From Henriciella mobilis (lineage in GTDB: Bacteria > Pseudomonadota > Alphaproteobacteria > Caulobacterales > Hyphomonadaceae), in NCBI RefSeq assembly GCF_003576315.1, contig NZ_QWFZ01000039.1:454754-518753 (forward strand): DNA of 64,000 nucleotides. Reading direction: 5' to 3'. How positions within the stretch are numbered: position 1 is the stretch's first letter; every line of letters begins with the position of its first letter. The notes below the pieces were generated by a model that saw only the letters and a program-made list of their open reading frames with translations, made no database searches and was not told where the DNA came from. Shown here piece after piece: positions 8,899 to 19,691 of this stretch. A program made the translations under genes and the position numbers.

Positions 8899-9937
8899 GA
8901 TGTCCCAGTCCCGTTACAAGTTCATAGCCGACGGTGCCGGCGCGTTTGGCCTGGTCCTCAAGCGGAACCTCAGGCCCGATGAATTGGGCGAATGCGCCCG
9001 GTTTGGCAAGTGGCCCAGCTGTTGTGACGTCAATTGTAATGAGGTCCATCGAGACCCGCCCGACAATCGGGCAGCGATGACCGCCAAGGCTTGCATAGCC
9101 CCGGTTCGATGCCGAGCGCGGAAAGCCGTCGCCATAGCCCAGCGCGACCGTCGCCAGACGGCGCGGCGTGTCGAATGTCCACTCCGCCCCATAGCCTGCC
9201 GCTTCACCGGCCTGCACGTGCTGCACCGTCAGGATGGGCGCCTCGAGCGTCATGCCCGGCAGGAGCGTGACATGCGCAGGCGGGACCGGGCCGCCGCCAT
9301 AGAGACCAATGCCAGGTCGCGTCACATCCATGCCGAACGCCCCGCCAAGGTAGCAGCCTCCGGTATTTGCAAGACTTTTCCTTGCGCCTTCGAATGGCGC
9401 GCTGAGCCCGGCGAACTGCTCGCACTGGCGGGCATTGAGCGGATGGTCCGGCTGGTCACTGTCGACCAGGTGCGACATGACGTGGACTGGCGGGGCTCGC
9501 CTTGCCGCTTCCACAAGGGCCGGCACGTCGTCCGGCCGGATGCCGAGACGGTTCATCCCCGTATCGATATGGACAGCATAGGGCGCTTGCTCCTCCCCTG
9601 CGAGCCATTCGGACAGCGCGGGCAGCGAGTTGATGACCGGGACCAGACGCGCTGCGCCGACCGCAGCCCTGTCATCGCGGCCGGCGCCATTGAAAACGAA
9701 AATGTCAGGATCTGCGCCGACTGCCTCGCGCAGGGCGAGGCCTTCTTCGACATAGGCGACAAAGAATGTCCGGCAGCCCGCATCGCGCAGGGCCCGTGCA
9801 ACCCGGCCGGCGCCATGGCCATAGGCGTTCGCCTTCACGACAGCGCCCGGTTCACTGCCCGGCTTACAGGCCGCGATAGTCCGCCAGTTGGCGGTGATAT
9901 GATCGAGGTGGATACGGGCGCGTGGAGACAGGCTCAT
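8876..9937 (-). CDS. alr: Alanine racemase
   Basis: 353-residue PLP enzyme that supplies D-alanine for peptidoglycan. Seen: the PLP-Lys motif VVKANAYGHGAG near residue 35, HIDTGMNRLGI, the GIGLYGGGPV phosphate-binding strand, the AAGYGAEW tyrosine region corresponding to the second catalytic base, and the C-terminal SMDLITIDVT. Length fits the shorter alphaproteobacterial Alr. It begins the alr-mlaE-mlaF unit with about 20 bp overlap to mlaE. Confidence 0.93.
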   Translation of the reverse strand: MSLSPRARIHLDHITANWRTIAACKPGSEPGAVVKANAYGHGAGRVARALRDAGCRTFFVAYVEEGLALREAVGADPDIFVFNGAGRDDRAAVGAARLVPVINSLPALSEWLAGEEQAPYAVHIDTGMNRLGIRPDDVPALVEAARRAPPVHVMSHLVDSDQPDHPLNARQCEQFAGLSAPFEGARKSLANTGGCYLGGAFGMDVTRPGIGLYGGGPVPPAHVTLLPGMTLEAPILTVQHVQAGEAAGYGAEWTFDTPRRLATVALGYGDGFPRSASNRGYASLGGHRCPIVGRVSMDLITIDVTTAGPLAKPGAFAQFIGPEVPLEDQAKRAGTVGYELVTGLGHRVRRIYE

Positions 9938-10157
9938 GCCTCAAGCGTTTAATGGGCGTCGTCCAGCGCGCAAACCGCAAATGTCCGCGCCTTCCACGGT
10001 TGCTGGGCGCTATTCCACGGCTGCCGTCTGGCCGTCACCCGGTTTCCTGACTGTGCGGCCCCATCTGAAATCGGGATTTCTCCACGACTGAACTGCAAGC
10101 CCGGATTTCCATTATATTACGCATGTAACTCGCGCAAATTGAAGATCGGAAGGCGCC

Positions 10158-10322
10158 ATGACACGCACCGGCTCCAAGCCCACTACCGCCTGTCGGCGGG
10201 TTCAGCCTGCCGCCCTATTGGCGATGTTCGAACCACTTACAACGGCTCAACGCAACGAAGACCGCGCCTGGTCGGAACCCGGCCCCACCCTGCCCGCCGT
10301 CACCGCGCGGGATCGTGTCTAG
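10158..10322 (+). CDS. Possible small ORF of 54 codons
   Basis: ATG at 10158 is preceded at 5 bases by GGAAGG and the frame closes at TAG 10320-10322, giving a 54-residue basic/Pro-Thr-rich product beginning MTRTGSKPTTACRRVQ. No family recognised and no membrane or signal segment. It fills part of the otherwise empty 458-bp stretch between alr and the UrcA gene; the rest of that stretch shows no coding signal. The good ribosome site is the only positive evidence, so this could be chance. Confidence 0.3.
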   Translation: MTRTGSKPTTACRRVQPAALLAMFEPLTTAQRNEDRAWSEPGPTLPAVTARDRV

Positions 10323-10339
10323 CATGCGGACGTGCAGTC

Positions 10340-10369
10340 GCCGCCCGGACTCGGTTCGAGCCGGGCGGC
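10340..10369. terminator. GC-rich hairpin downstream of the UrcA gene
   Basis: GCCGCCCGG at 10340-10348 pairs with CCGGGCGGC at 10361-10369; the loop itself contains a further CTCG/CGAG pairing, so the stem is about 13 bp with one bulged A. It lies 26 bp past the stop of the minus-strand UrcA gene and 17 bp past the small plus-strand ORF. No T-tract on either side, so bidirectional termination is only likely, not certain. Confidence 0.45.
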
Positions 10370-10395
10370 CTGCCTGGTGATCAGAGCGGCTTTGT

Positions 10396-10722
10396 TCAAC
10401 CGCGGGCCGCATCAAGTGCGGCGCGACGCTCTTGGGTCGTGCCCACTGATTCTATTGCCTTTTCGACGGCATCATCGACACAACGGCGCTCCATGCGGAT
10501 TTCCTCGAGCGACTTCATGCCATTGCGGACACCGCAGACTTTTTCCGCGGCGCTCTCGATCCGGCTCAGCACGAGCTTCGCGCCGGCGCGGGATTCGACA
10601 TCGATACCGGAATAGTCGACAGTGGTCTGGTGTTGGGTTTGGATCTGGTCGGCAAGCGCTGGAGCCGCCGTGACGGTCATCAGGGTTGCGGTGATAAGGC
10701 CAGCAAGAACAGAACGGGACAT
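10396..10722 (-). CDS. UrcA family secreted protein
   Basis: 108 residues from the ATG at 10722, preceded by GAGAGAGGAATTACCC; an upstream in-frame extension is rejected. Seen: signal peptide SRSVLAGLITATLMTVTAAPALADQ, then the UrcA pattern: VDYSGIDVESRAGAKLVLSRI, AAEKVCG and a second Cys in MERRCVDDAVEKA. The two Cys (VCG and RRC) are conserved across the family and probably form a disulfide. Known: UrcA-family proteins are small periplasmic proteins widespread in sphingomonads and Hyphomonadaceae with no established biochemical role. Monocistronic by context. Confidence 0.85.
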   Translation of the reverse strand: MSRSVLAGLITATLMTVTAAPALADQIQTQHQTTVDYSGIDVESRAGAKLVLSRIESAAEKVCGVRNGMKSLEEIRMERRCVDDAVEKAIESVGTTQERRAALDAARG

Positions 10723-10884
10723 GGGTAATTCCTCTCTCTCATTTTTATCGACCCTGATTTTCCCGAGCCCCACCTTCCTAGCAGACCTTATCGTTTTTCA
10801 ATAATTAATTCCTTGTAATGTTACAATTGTAATTATACACTGGTCTCTTCCCCTCTGGCGCGCATCACATTAGCCCGAAGAGCC

Positions 10885-12260
<1,376 letters not shown>

Positions 12261-12264
<4 letters not shown>

Positions 12265-12809
12265 TGGACGCCCTCACAGCCTTTGACGCGATTGTGATCG
12301 TCCTTCTGATCATATCGACGCTCATGGCCCTGGCCCGCGGCTTCATGCGGGAACTGGCGACGCTCGGCGCTTTCATCGCTGCCCTGGCCGCCGCCTATTA
12401 TGCCCGCCTCTTCCTGCGCGGCGTGCTGAACAGCGTGATGCCGGAAGATTCACCGGACTGGTTGCCAGACCTCATCCTGTTCATCGGCTTCTTCCTGCTG
12501 GTCTATGTGGTCGTCGCCTGGCTCGGCGCGAGCCTGTCGAAATCGATTCAGGGGGCAGAGGGCGTCAGCGCCTTCGACCGGATCGCGGGGGCCGCTTTCG
12601 GCTTTGCGCGGGGTGCGGTCGTGCTGGTCTTTTTCGTCTTCCTGATGCGCATGGCGCTCGACCAGGACCGCATTCCTGAATGGATCCGGGACGCCCAGAC
12701 CTACCCCCTCCTCGAGCGCGGCGCCGAGTATGTCAAAGATGTCGCGCCGCAGGTCGGTGAGCGGGTCCAACAGCGCCTTCCACTTGACGAGTCACCTGTC
12801 GCCCAATAA
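12261..12809 (+). CDS. cvpA: CvpA family membrane protein
   Basis: 182-residue inner-membrane protein with four hydrophobic segments: TAFDAIVIVLLIISTLMALA, LGAFIAALAAAYYARLFL, PDLILFIGFFLLVYVVVAWL and AFGFARGAVVLVFFVFLMRM. The GFARGAV segment and the order are typical of CvpA/colicin V production family. Starts inside the radA stop (ATG overlaps TGA) and lies immediately before purF, the same neighbour as in E. coli. Known roles are diffuse (colicin V secretion, envelope homeostasis); no specific role can be read from the sequence. Confidence 0.9.
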
Positions 12810-12843
12810 CTCGCAGTCATATTTTCATGACAGCGGAGTCGCG

Positions 12844-14283
12844 ATGTTCTGGGATCATGATGACGACAAGCCTCGCGAAGAGTGTGGCGTCATAGGCGTC
12901 TACGGACACCCCGAAGCATCGCTTCTGACAGCCCTCGGCCTTCACGCCCTTCAGCATCGCGGACAGGAAGCCTGTGGTATCGCCACATTCGACGGCGAGA
13001 AGTTCCACAATGAACGCCATATGGGCCTCGTTGGCGAGAATTTCGGAGGCGACCTGCATGCTCGCCTTCCCGGCCACTCGGCCATCGGCCACAATCGCTA
13101 CTCGACCCAGGGCAAGCCGGCGCTGCGCAATATCCAGCCGATCTTTGCCGACCTCGCCTCGTCCGGTTTCGCGGTCGCCCACAATGGCAACATCACCAAT
13201 GCCCGGGCGCTGCGCCGTGACCTGATCGAGAAAGGCGCAATCTTCCAATCGACGATGGACACCGAGGTCGTCCTGCAGCTTGTCGCGCGCAGCCCCAAAC
13301 CGCTGATGCGCGACCGCTTCCAGGAGGCGCTGACCTATATCGAGGGCGGTTATGCGCTGGTTGGCCTGACGAACAAGAAGCTCATCGGCGCACGCGACCC
13401 GATCGGCCTGCGCCCGCTCGTCCTTGGCAAGATCGGTGAGGGCTGGGTCCTCGCCTCGGAAACCTGCGCCCTGGACATCATCGGCGCAGAATTCGTTCGC
13501 GAGATCGAGAATGGCGAAGTCGTCATTATCAGCAAGGACGGTGTCGAAAGCTATTTCCCCTTCCCGAGGCGCCCAGAGGCGCCTTGTCTTTTTGAGTATG
13601 TCTACTTTGCCCGCCCCGACAGCGTCGTTCAGGGCCGCAGCGTCTATGAAGTGCGCCGGCGCATGGGCAACCAGCTGGCCCGCGAGAACCCTGCCGATGT
13701 TGATGTGATTGTCCCGGTTCCCGACTCCGGCGTGCCGGCCGCCATCGGCTTTTCGGAAGCCAGCGGCGTGCCCTTCCAGCTAGGCATCATCCGCAGCCAC
13801 TATGTCGGGCGGACCTTCATCCAGCCGACCCAGTCCGGCCGTCAGACATCGATCTCGCGCAAGCATTCGCCGAACAAGGCCGTGCTTGAAGGCAAGCGCG
13901 TGCTGCTGGTCGACGACTCCATCGTTCGCGGCAACACGTCCAAGCGGATCGTCAAGATGGTCCGCGATGCGGGCGCGCGCGAGGTGCACTTGCGCTCGGC
14001 CAGCCCGCCCATCGTCCATCCGGACTTCTATGGCATCGACATGGCCGCCCAATCGGAACTGATCGCAGCCAATCACTCGCTGGAAGAGATGCGGGATTTC
14101 CTCGGCGTGGAATCGCTCGGCTTCCTGTCCGTTCCAGGCCTTTACGCGGCCATTGGCGTCGAACGGAATGTCGAGATGCCGCAATTCTCCGACCATTGCT
14201 TCACCGGTTGCTACCCGACACGGCTGGTCGATCACATGCGCGACGAAAGCTCGAAGGAAAGACAGCTTTCCCTTCTGGACTAG
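12844..14283 (+). CDS. purF: Amidophosphoribosyltransferase
   Basis: 479 residues from ATG 12844; first committed step of purine synthesis (PRPP + Gln to phosphoribosylamine). Seen: a short propeptide MFWDHDDDKPREE before Cys14 of ECGVIGVYGH, the N-terminal nucleophile of the class II glutamine amidotransferase domain; ALQHRGQEACGI; and the C-terminal PRTase motif VLLVDDSIVRGNTSKRIV. Near the C-terminus are the CFTGCYP cysteines common to PurF that bears a [4Fe-4S] cluster. A longer upstream start at 12730 is rejected because it lies inside cvpA. Confidence 0.96.
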   Translation: MFWDHDDDKPREECGVIGVYGHPEASLLTALGLHALQHRGQEACGIATFDGEKFHNERHMGLVGENFGGDLHARLPGHSAIGHNRYSTQGKPALRNIQPIFADLASSGFAVAHNGNITNARALRRDLIEKGAIFQSTMDTEVVLQLVARSPKPLMRDRFQEALTYIEGGYALVGLTNKKLIGARDPIGLRPLVLGKIGEGWVLASETCALDIIGAEFVREIENGEVVIISKDGVESYFPFPRRPEAPCLFEYVYFARPDSVVQGRSVYEVRRRMGNQLARENPADVDVIVPVPDSGVPAAIGFSEASGVPFQLGIIRSHYVGRTFIQPTQSGRQTSISRKHSPNKAVLEGKRVLLVDDSIVRGNTSKRIVKMVRDAGAREVHLRSASPPIVHPDFYGIDMAAQSELIAANHSLEEMRDFLGVESLGFLSVPGLYAAIGVERNVEMPQFSDHCFTGCYPTRLVDHMRDESSKERQLSLLD

Positions 14284-14310
14284 GCGCGCCGGCCCGGCTA
14301 CGCCGCCCGC

Positions 14311-15009
14311 ATGGACAAACGCATCACCCTCGTTACCGGCGCCTCACGCGGCATCGGCCAGGCCGCCGCCCTCGAACTCGCGCGGCGCGGCCATCATGTC
14401 GTTGCCACCGCCCGCTCGAAGCTGGCGCTGGAGAAACTCGACGATGAGATCAAGGCACTCGGCGGCACAGCCACGCTGGTGCCGATGGACCTCAAGGACA
14501 AGACCGCCTTCGAAACGCTCGGCCAGGCGCTCGCAACCAAGTTCGGCCGGCTGGACGGCCTGCTCGGCAATGCCGGTGTTCTCGGCACGCTGGGGCCGCT
14601 ACAGGCGATTGGCCCGCGCAGCTTCGAGGAAACGATCGAGGTGAACCTGACGGCGAACTGGCGCCTGATCCGCGCCATGGCCCCGCTGCTGCAGCGCTCG
14701 GAAGCCCCGCGCGCGGTGTTCATCTCTTCAGGCGTCGTGCCTCGGCCCCGCGCTTTCTGGGGGCCTTATCAGGCGTCCAAGATGGGGCTGGAAGGTCTCG
14801 CCTTTGCCTGGGCGGATGAAAACGAAAACCTGCCGCTTCGCGTCAACATCTTCGACCCGGGTGCCACGCGCACCGGCATGCGCGCCGAAGCCATGCCGAG
14901 CGAAGACCCGATGAGTCTGCCTGCACCTGAAGAGGTCGTGCAGCAGCTGGTACCGCTTCTGGAAGAAAGCGAGACCCGCACGGGCGAGCGGATCGTATTC
15001 GCAAAGTAA
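14311..15009 (+). CDS. Short-chain dehydrogenase/reductase
   Basis: 232-residue classical SDR. Seen: cofactor motif TGASRGIGQ at about residues 9-17, NAG in LLGNAGVLG, a catalytic Ser in FISSGVV, and YQASKMG (Tyr and Lys of the active site). The C-terminus DPGATRTGMRAEAMP is like the YciK group of SDRs. Located 27 bp after purF on the same strand, so probably co-transcribed. Substrate cannot be read from the sequence. Confidence 0.88.
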   Translation: MDKRITLVTGASRGIGQAAALELARRGHHVVATARSKLALEKLDDEIKALGGTATLVPMDLKDKTAFETLGQALATKFGRLDGLLGNAGVLGTLGPLQAIGPRSFEETIEVNLTANWRLIRAMAPLLQRSEAPRAVFISSGVVPRPRAFWGPYQASKMGLEGLAFAWADENENLPLRVNIFDPGATRTGMRAEAMPSEDPMSLPAPEEVVQQLVPLLEESETRTGERIVFAK

Positions 15010-15049
15010 GCTCCACCTGTTGCTGGTGGAACTCGTCGCATGACCAGGC

Positions 15050-16588
15050 CTACTTCTTCTTCGTGCGCCGCCGCCCTTGCGCCTTGTCGGCATAAGGGTT
15101 GGCGCCCTGGCGCACAAAGAGGCGGATCGGCACGCCCTGCATGTCGAAGGCTTCGCGAATCCCATTGACCAGGAAGCGCTTGTACTGCTCAGGCATGTGC
15201 TCGCCGCGCGAGGCGATCAGTACGAAGGTCGGCGGGCGGGACTTCATCTGCGCCATGTAACGCGGCTTGATCCGCTTGCCGTGGACGGCTGGCGGCGGAT
15301 GGCGCTCGATCGTGTAGCGCAGCCAGCGATTTAGATCGCCCGTCTTCACGCGTGCACACCAGTCGTCATAGACCTTTGCCACCGCTGGCATGAACCGCTC
15401 GACTCGCTTGCCGGTCAGGCCCGACAGCGTCACCAGCGGCGCGCCCTTTGCGTTGGGCAGCAGGCGTTTGGCAAGCTCGGTGAGCTCGCGCATCTTCTGG
15501 GCGTGGTTCTCGACCGTATCCCATTTGGAAATGACGAAGACGAGGCCGCGGCCTTCGCGGATAGCGAGATCGGCGATCTGCAGGTCCTGCTTCTCGAAGG
15601 CATCGTCCGGATCCATGACCAGGGCGATGATGTCGGCATATTTCAGAGAGCGGACCGTTTCGCCCGTCGACATGCGCTCGAGCTTTTCCTGCACCTTCGA
15701 CTTGCGGCGCAGGCCCGCCGTGTCGACCAGCTTGACCTTGCGGCCTTCATACATCCAGTCGACAGAGATGGAATCGCGCGTGATGCCGGCTTCCGGGCCG
15801 GTGAGGACGCGTTGCTCGCCAAGCAGCTGATTGATCAGCGTCGATTTGCCTGCATTCGGGCGCCCGACAATGGCCAGCCGGATCGGTTTCTTGCGGGCTT
15901 CCTCGCGCGCGGCAAGCTGGGCTTCGGCCTCGGCAGCATCATCGATGCCGGCCGCTTCTAGCCGGGCGGTCAGCTCTTCCTCGGACAGGTTCGGATCGTC
16001 TACGTCGATTTCGGCGAGCTGGTCGAGGATCTCATCATTGAAGCCCTCGCCTTCGGCGGCGTCGTCCTCGACGAAAGCGGCCTCGAAAGCTTCCTCGCCC
16101 AGCGCGGCGCGGATCGCACCATAAAGCTCTCCCATGCCCTCGCCGTGCGCGCCCGACAGGCCGACCGGCTCGCCGAAGCCGAGGCCCCAGGCTTCCGCGA
16201 TACCAATATCGCCGCGATTGCCCTCAGCCTTGTTGGCCGCCAGCACCACCGGAATGTCGGCCTTGCGAAGGACTTCGGCGAAGCTCTCATCCGTCGGCGT
16301 GACGCCATCGCGCGCATCGATCAGGAACAGGGCGAGTTCCGCCTCCCGGATCGCGACCTCCGTCTGATGGCGCATACGGGATTCCAGGCTGTCATCGTGG
16401 ACGTCCTCGAACCCGGCCGTGTCGATCAGGATAAGTGGAAGGTCTGCAAGCCGGCCGGGCGCTTCCTTGCGGTCGCGCGTCACGCCCGGCTGGTTGTCGA
16501 CAAGCGCAAGCTGCTTGCCCGCCAGACGGTTGAACAGCGTCGACTTCCCGACATTCGGCCGGCCGACAATTGCGATCTTCAGCGGCAT
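15050..16588 (-). CDS. der: Ribosome biogenesis GTPase Der (EngA)
   Basis: 512-residue protein with two tandem GTPase domains and a C-terminal KH-like domain; needed for 50S assembly. Seen: first P-loop GRPNVGKSTLFNRL at residues 8-21 with DTAGFED and NKAEG; second P-loop GRPNAGKSTLINQL near residue 241 with DTAGLRRK and SKWD; KH segment with PPPAVHGKRIKPRYMAQ; basic tail RRRTKKK. An acidic linker of about 60 residues (EDDAAEGEGFNDEIL...) between the G domains is longer than in E. coli. It is third in the yfgM-bamB-der order conserved with E. coli. Confidence 0.96.
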   Translation of the reverse strand: MPLKIAIVGRPNVGKSTLFNRLAGKQLALVDNQPGVTRDRKEAPGRLADLPLILIDTAGFEDVHDDSLESRMRHQTEVAIREAELALFLIDARDGVTPTDESFAEVLRKADIPVVLAANKAEGNRGDIGIAEAWGLGFGEPVGLSGAHGEGMGELYGAIRAALGEEAFEAAFVEDDAAEGEGFNDEILDQLAEIDVDDPNLSEEELTARLEAAGIDDAAEAEAQLAAREEARKKPIRLAIVGRPNAGKSTLINQLLGEQRVLTGPEAGITRDSISVDWMYEGRKVKLVDTAGLRRKSKVQEKLERMSTGETVRSLKYADIIALVMDPDDAFEKQDLQIADLAIREGRGLVFVISKWDTVENHAQKMRELTELAKRLLPNAKGAPLVTLSGLTGKRVERFMPAVAKVYDDWCARVKTGDLNRWLRYTIERHPPPAVHGKRIKPRYMAQMKSRPPTFVLIASRGEHMPEQYKRFLVNGIREAFDMQGVPIRLFVRQGANPYADKAQGRRRTKKK

Positions 16589-16642
16589 AAGCCGACCCTT
16601 CCCAGTGCACGCCCCGACCCAAGCGGGGCAAAGCGCGACCGT

Positions 16643-17989
16643 TTAACGGATCGCGATCAGGCGCGCATCATCTGTCAGCACAAAAATCTTGTCGCCAACT
16701 GAAATCGGTTCGAGATAGACCGGGTCCTTGAGCTCCAACGAGCCGATCCGTTCGCCGGTCTGCGGGGACAGCGCGATCAGTCCGCCGAGCGAATTCACGA
16801 CGATCACCTGGTTAGACGCGACGATCGGCCCGGCATAGGCGATGCGGCCCTTCTTCTTCTTCTGTTTCTCGTACTGGCGCAGCTGGGTCACCCAGTAGAC
16901 TTCACCGCTATTGGCCTGGATCGCCGCGACGCGGCCATCGGTTCCGCTGATGAAAATGTAATTTCCGGCAAGCGCAGGCGCAGACGTCGAACCAACCGGC
17001 TGAACCCAGACCCGGTTGCCCGTACGACCGTCAATTGCCGCCATCACGCCAGACTGGTTGGCCGCGAAGACCAGGCCACCGCCGATGACGGGGCGCGAGG
17101 CAATGTCGTTGATCGAGGAGATCGGCGTGAAACGGCCCGGCCGCGACAGGGCCTCGGTCCACAGCCGGCGACCATTGGCGGCGAGATAGGCGATAATCTC
17201 CCCGGACGAATAGGGCGTGATCACGATGTCTTCGACAGCCGCTGAACTTGGCGACCCGAGCACGCGCGCAGATTCGGCAATCGCCTGGTCGGACCAGAGA
17301 ATGCGGCCGGACTTCACGTCGAGCGCGAAGACTTCATTGTTGTTGGACGAAACATAGGCGCGGCCGTCCTTGATCGTCGGAGAGCCGGTCATCGGCGCTT
17401 CCATGTCGGTGCGCCAGATTTCCGAGCCGTTCGAGGCACTAAGCGCACTGACGAAACCGAAGCCGCTGGCAACGATCAGTGTGTCGCCGGACAGCGCGAG
17501 GCCTGAGCCAACACCGATATCGTCGCGGCGGTTGCCGGAGTCGAGCTCGCGCGTCCAGAGCCGGTCACCCGTATCCAGGTCGAATGCACGGACCGTCTGG
17601 CGGGAATCGATCACGAAAATGGCCGAATTGCTGGCAACGGGCGGCGTTGTCAGGGCCGATTTGCGGGTCGACCCCCGTCCGGCATCGACGCTCCATGCGA
17701 TCTGCAATGCCTGCGCGGCGGCAACATGGCCGGCGGTCTTGCTGGGCCCGGCTCCGGCCTGCGGCCAGCTGTCGAGCGGCTGGGCGGCCGGCAGGGTGAT
17801 CTCGGCACCGCTCAGGTCTGAGCTGGCCTCAATGACCTCGTCGCCGAGCACCATCTCGATCCGTCCGGCCTTTTCCTCTGCGGAAAGGCGTTCCTTTTCA
17901 GCCTTGCGGTTGCCGAAAACCGAACAGCCGCCAAGGGCAAGCACAAGGATGCCGCCAATGGCGAGGCGCGCGTACTGGGTCTTGTTCAT
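16643..17989 (-). CDS. bamB: Outer membrane assembly lipoprotein BamB
   Basis: 448-residue PQQ/WD-like beta-propeller. Seen: lipoprotein signal with Cys22 in LVLALGGCSVFG; repeated propeller blades with phrases such as IFVIDSRQTVRAFDLDTGDRLW, VFALDVKSGRILWSD and AAIDGRTGNRVWVQP (given in part). Known: BamB is a periplasm-facing lipoprotein of the BAM complex. It starts within the stop of the upstream TPR gene (4-bp overlap) and precedes der by 54 bp, matching the E. coli yfgM-bamB-der order, which supports the assignment over other PQQ proteins. Confidence 0.92.
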   Translation of the reverse strand: MNKTQYARLAIGGILVLALGGCSVFGNRKAEKERLSAEEKAGRIEMVLGDEVIEASSDLSGAEITLPAAQPLDSWPQAGAGPSKTAGHVAAAQALQIAWSVDAGRGSTRKSALTTPPVASNSAIFVIDSRQTVRAFDLDTGDRLWTRELDSGNRRDDIGVGSGLALSGDTLIVASGFGFVSALSASNGSEIWRTDMEAPMTGSPTIKDGRAYVSSNNNEVFALDVKSGRILWSDQAIAESARVLGSPSSAAVEDIVITPYSSGEIIAYLAANGRRLWTEALSRPGRFTPISSINDIASRPVIGGGLVFAANQSGVMAAIDGRTGNRVWVQPVGSTSAPALAGNYIFISGTDGRVAAIQANSGEVYWVTQLRQYEKQKKKKGRIAYAGPIVASNQVIVVNSLGGLIALSPQTGERIGSLELKDPVYLEPISVGDKIFVLTDDARLIAIR

Positions 17990-18720
17990 TCCTGTTGATC
18001 TCCATCGGTTGCGGGCGCCTGGCCTTCGCCCCCGTCAGCCGTTGTTTCGGGCTGCCCTTCTGCCGGCTGCGTCGCAGGCGCAGCTGCGGGCAAGGCAGCA
18101 AGCGCGCGAATCGCACGCTGGCGGACACCTTGCGGCACATAAGGACTGTCCAGTCTCAGGAAACCGAACTGCTCCCTGGCATAGTCAAAATCGCCTTCGG
18201 CCACCGCCATCGACGCGAGAAGTTCCAGTGCGAGTGCGCCGAATTGCGTATCTTCATTGGCCAGCGAGCCGAGATAGGCCTCGACGTCCTGGCGCGACGC
18301 CGTTTCGGATTTCAGATAGGCCGCCTTGAGACGTGACAGCTTGCCGATGGGCGTATCCTGAGCCGCGGCCTGCTCGAGTGCAGCGATGGCAGCCGCCCTG
18401 TCGGCATTTCCCTGCAGGCGCGCTTCGGCCAGGAAGTTCGCGGCAAGTGGCGCGATGCGTGCGTCGCTATCCGCCAGCGCCTCGAACCCCTCAGCCGCAG
18501 ACTGAAACTCCTGATCAGCCAGAGCGTTGCGCGCGGTCTCGAAGGCCTGCGCATTCTGCTCGGCGCTCTGGGTCGTCCGGTGCTGGAGATACTCGTTCGC
18601 GGCCACGCCGCCGATCAGCAGGGCCGCCGCGATATAGGCGAAGACACCGTACTTCTTCCACAGCCTTTCGGCCCTGTCCTGGCGGAGGCCTTCCTCGACT
18701 TCCTCAAAGATATCAGCCAC
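17986..18720 (-). CDS. YfgM-like TPR membrane protein
   Basis: About 244 residues if started at the GTG at 18720 (VADIFEEVEEGLRQDRAE), chosen because GGAG lies 8 bases upstream; the longer frame to 18789 has no ribosome site. Seen: short cytosolic N-terminus, one membrane segment (YGVFAYIAAALLIGGVAAN) near residue 30, then helical TPR-like repeats and a Pro/Ala/Thr/Gln-rich tail. Known: E. coli YfgM is a membrane-anchored TPR chaperone partner of SecYEG/PpiD, encoded just before bamB, as here. Overlaps bamB by 4 bp. Confidence 0.82.
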   Translation of the reverse strand: MADIFEEVEEGLRQDRAERLWKKYGVFAYIAAALLIGGVAANEYLQHRTTQSAEQNAQAFETARNALADQEFQSAAEGFEALADSDARIAPLAANFLAEARLQGNADRAAAIAALEQAAAQDTPIGKLSRLKAAYLKSETASRQDVEAYLGSLANEDTQFGALALELLASMAVAEGDFDYAREQFGFLRLDSPYVPQGVRQRAIRALAALPAAAPATQPAEGQPETTADGGEGQAPATDGDQQE

Positions 18721-18808
18721 TTGGGACACTCCAATTACTGGCCAGTCTATTCGTTCGCGCACCCTAACCCCGGGGCTGGTCCCCGGCAACGCGCGAAAGC
18801 GGTTCGGC

Positions 18809-19630
18809 CTATTGTTTCATCAGCTTGTAGGTTTCTGCCGCGCCCGGAAAGCGCCGCGCCCGCACGTCGGCGGCATAGGCCTCTACGGCTTTTCCGATAT
18901 CCGTTCTGAAATCGGCATATTTACGAACGAATTTCGGCACCCAGTCGAACACGCCCAGCATGTCCTGCGTCACCAGCACCTGACCGTCGCAGGCGGCCGA
19001 GGCCCCGATGCCGATCGTCGGGCAGGACACCGCTTTCGTGATCTCTTCGGCGAGATCTTCCGCGACCCCTTCGACCACGATGGCGAATGCGCCGGCCTCT
19101 TCGGCGGCCTTGGCCTCCTTCATGACGCGGGCGCGCTCATCCTCATTGCGGCCTTGCGCACGGAAGCCGCCCGTCACATTGACCGCCTGCGGTCTAAGGC
19201 CGACATGCCCCATGACGGGCACCCCGCGCTCGACAAGGTGGGATATCTGGTGGGCTGCATAGGCCCCGCTTTCCAGTTTCACCGCCTGGCAGCCGGTTTC
19301 CTTCATGATCCGGGCCGCGTTGAGGAAGGCCTGGTCGGCATTCGTCTCATAGGACCCGAACGGCATGTCGACGACGACGAAGGCCTGGCTGGAGCCGCGC
19401 ATGACGGCCTGCCCGTGCAGGATCATCATATCCATCGTGACGGCCACGGGCGTATCGAGACCGTGCACGACCATGCCGACGGAATCGCCGACCAGCAGCA
19501 CGTCGCAATGCGGATCGAGGATTTCGGCCGTCGGCGCGTCATAGGCCGTCAGGACGACCAGCGGATCGCCGCCCTTGGCGGAGGCGATGTCGCGAACGGT
19601 CTTGCGGCGAATCTGGGTTTGCTTTGACAT
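18809..19630 (-). CDS. panB: 3-methyl-2-oxobutanoate hydroxymethyltransferase
   Basis: 273 residues from ATG 19630; makes ketopantoate for pantothenate and CoA. Seen: LTAYDAPTAEILDPH, the metal-binding LLVGDSVGMVVHG (Asp ligand), DMPFGSYE, VKLESG, PVMGHVGLRPQ and the Glu base in IVVEGV; TIGIGAS and VLVTQDMLG follow. Complete length for the family. A 12-codon upstream extension is rejected because the family begins at this point. It lies upstream of yfgM with an 88-bp gap, so it may or may not share its transcript. Confidence 0.95.
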   Translation of the reverse strand: MSKQTQIRRKTVRDIASAKGGDPLVVLTAYDAPTAEILDPHCDVLLVGDSVGMVVHGLDTPVAVTMDMMILHGQAVMRGSSQAFVVVDMPFGSYETNADQAFLNAARIMKETGCQAVKLESGAYAAHQISHLVERGVPVMGHVGLRPQAVNVTGGFRAQGRNEDERARVMKEAKAAEEAGAFAIVVEGVAEDLAEEITKAVSCPTIGIGASAACDGQVLVTQDMLGVFDWVPKFVRKYADFRTDIGKAVEAYAADVRARRFPGAAETYKLMKQ

Positions 19631-19691
19631 GCGATGTGCCTTAGCGCGCCCCCTTCGCAACCTCAAGAAAGCATGTAATCAGTCGGGCAAG

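Noticed and set aside
15012..15030. Small hairpin TCCACC/GGTGGA between the SDR and der genes as terminator
   Set aside because: Only 6 bp with no T-tract on either strand; too weak to call.
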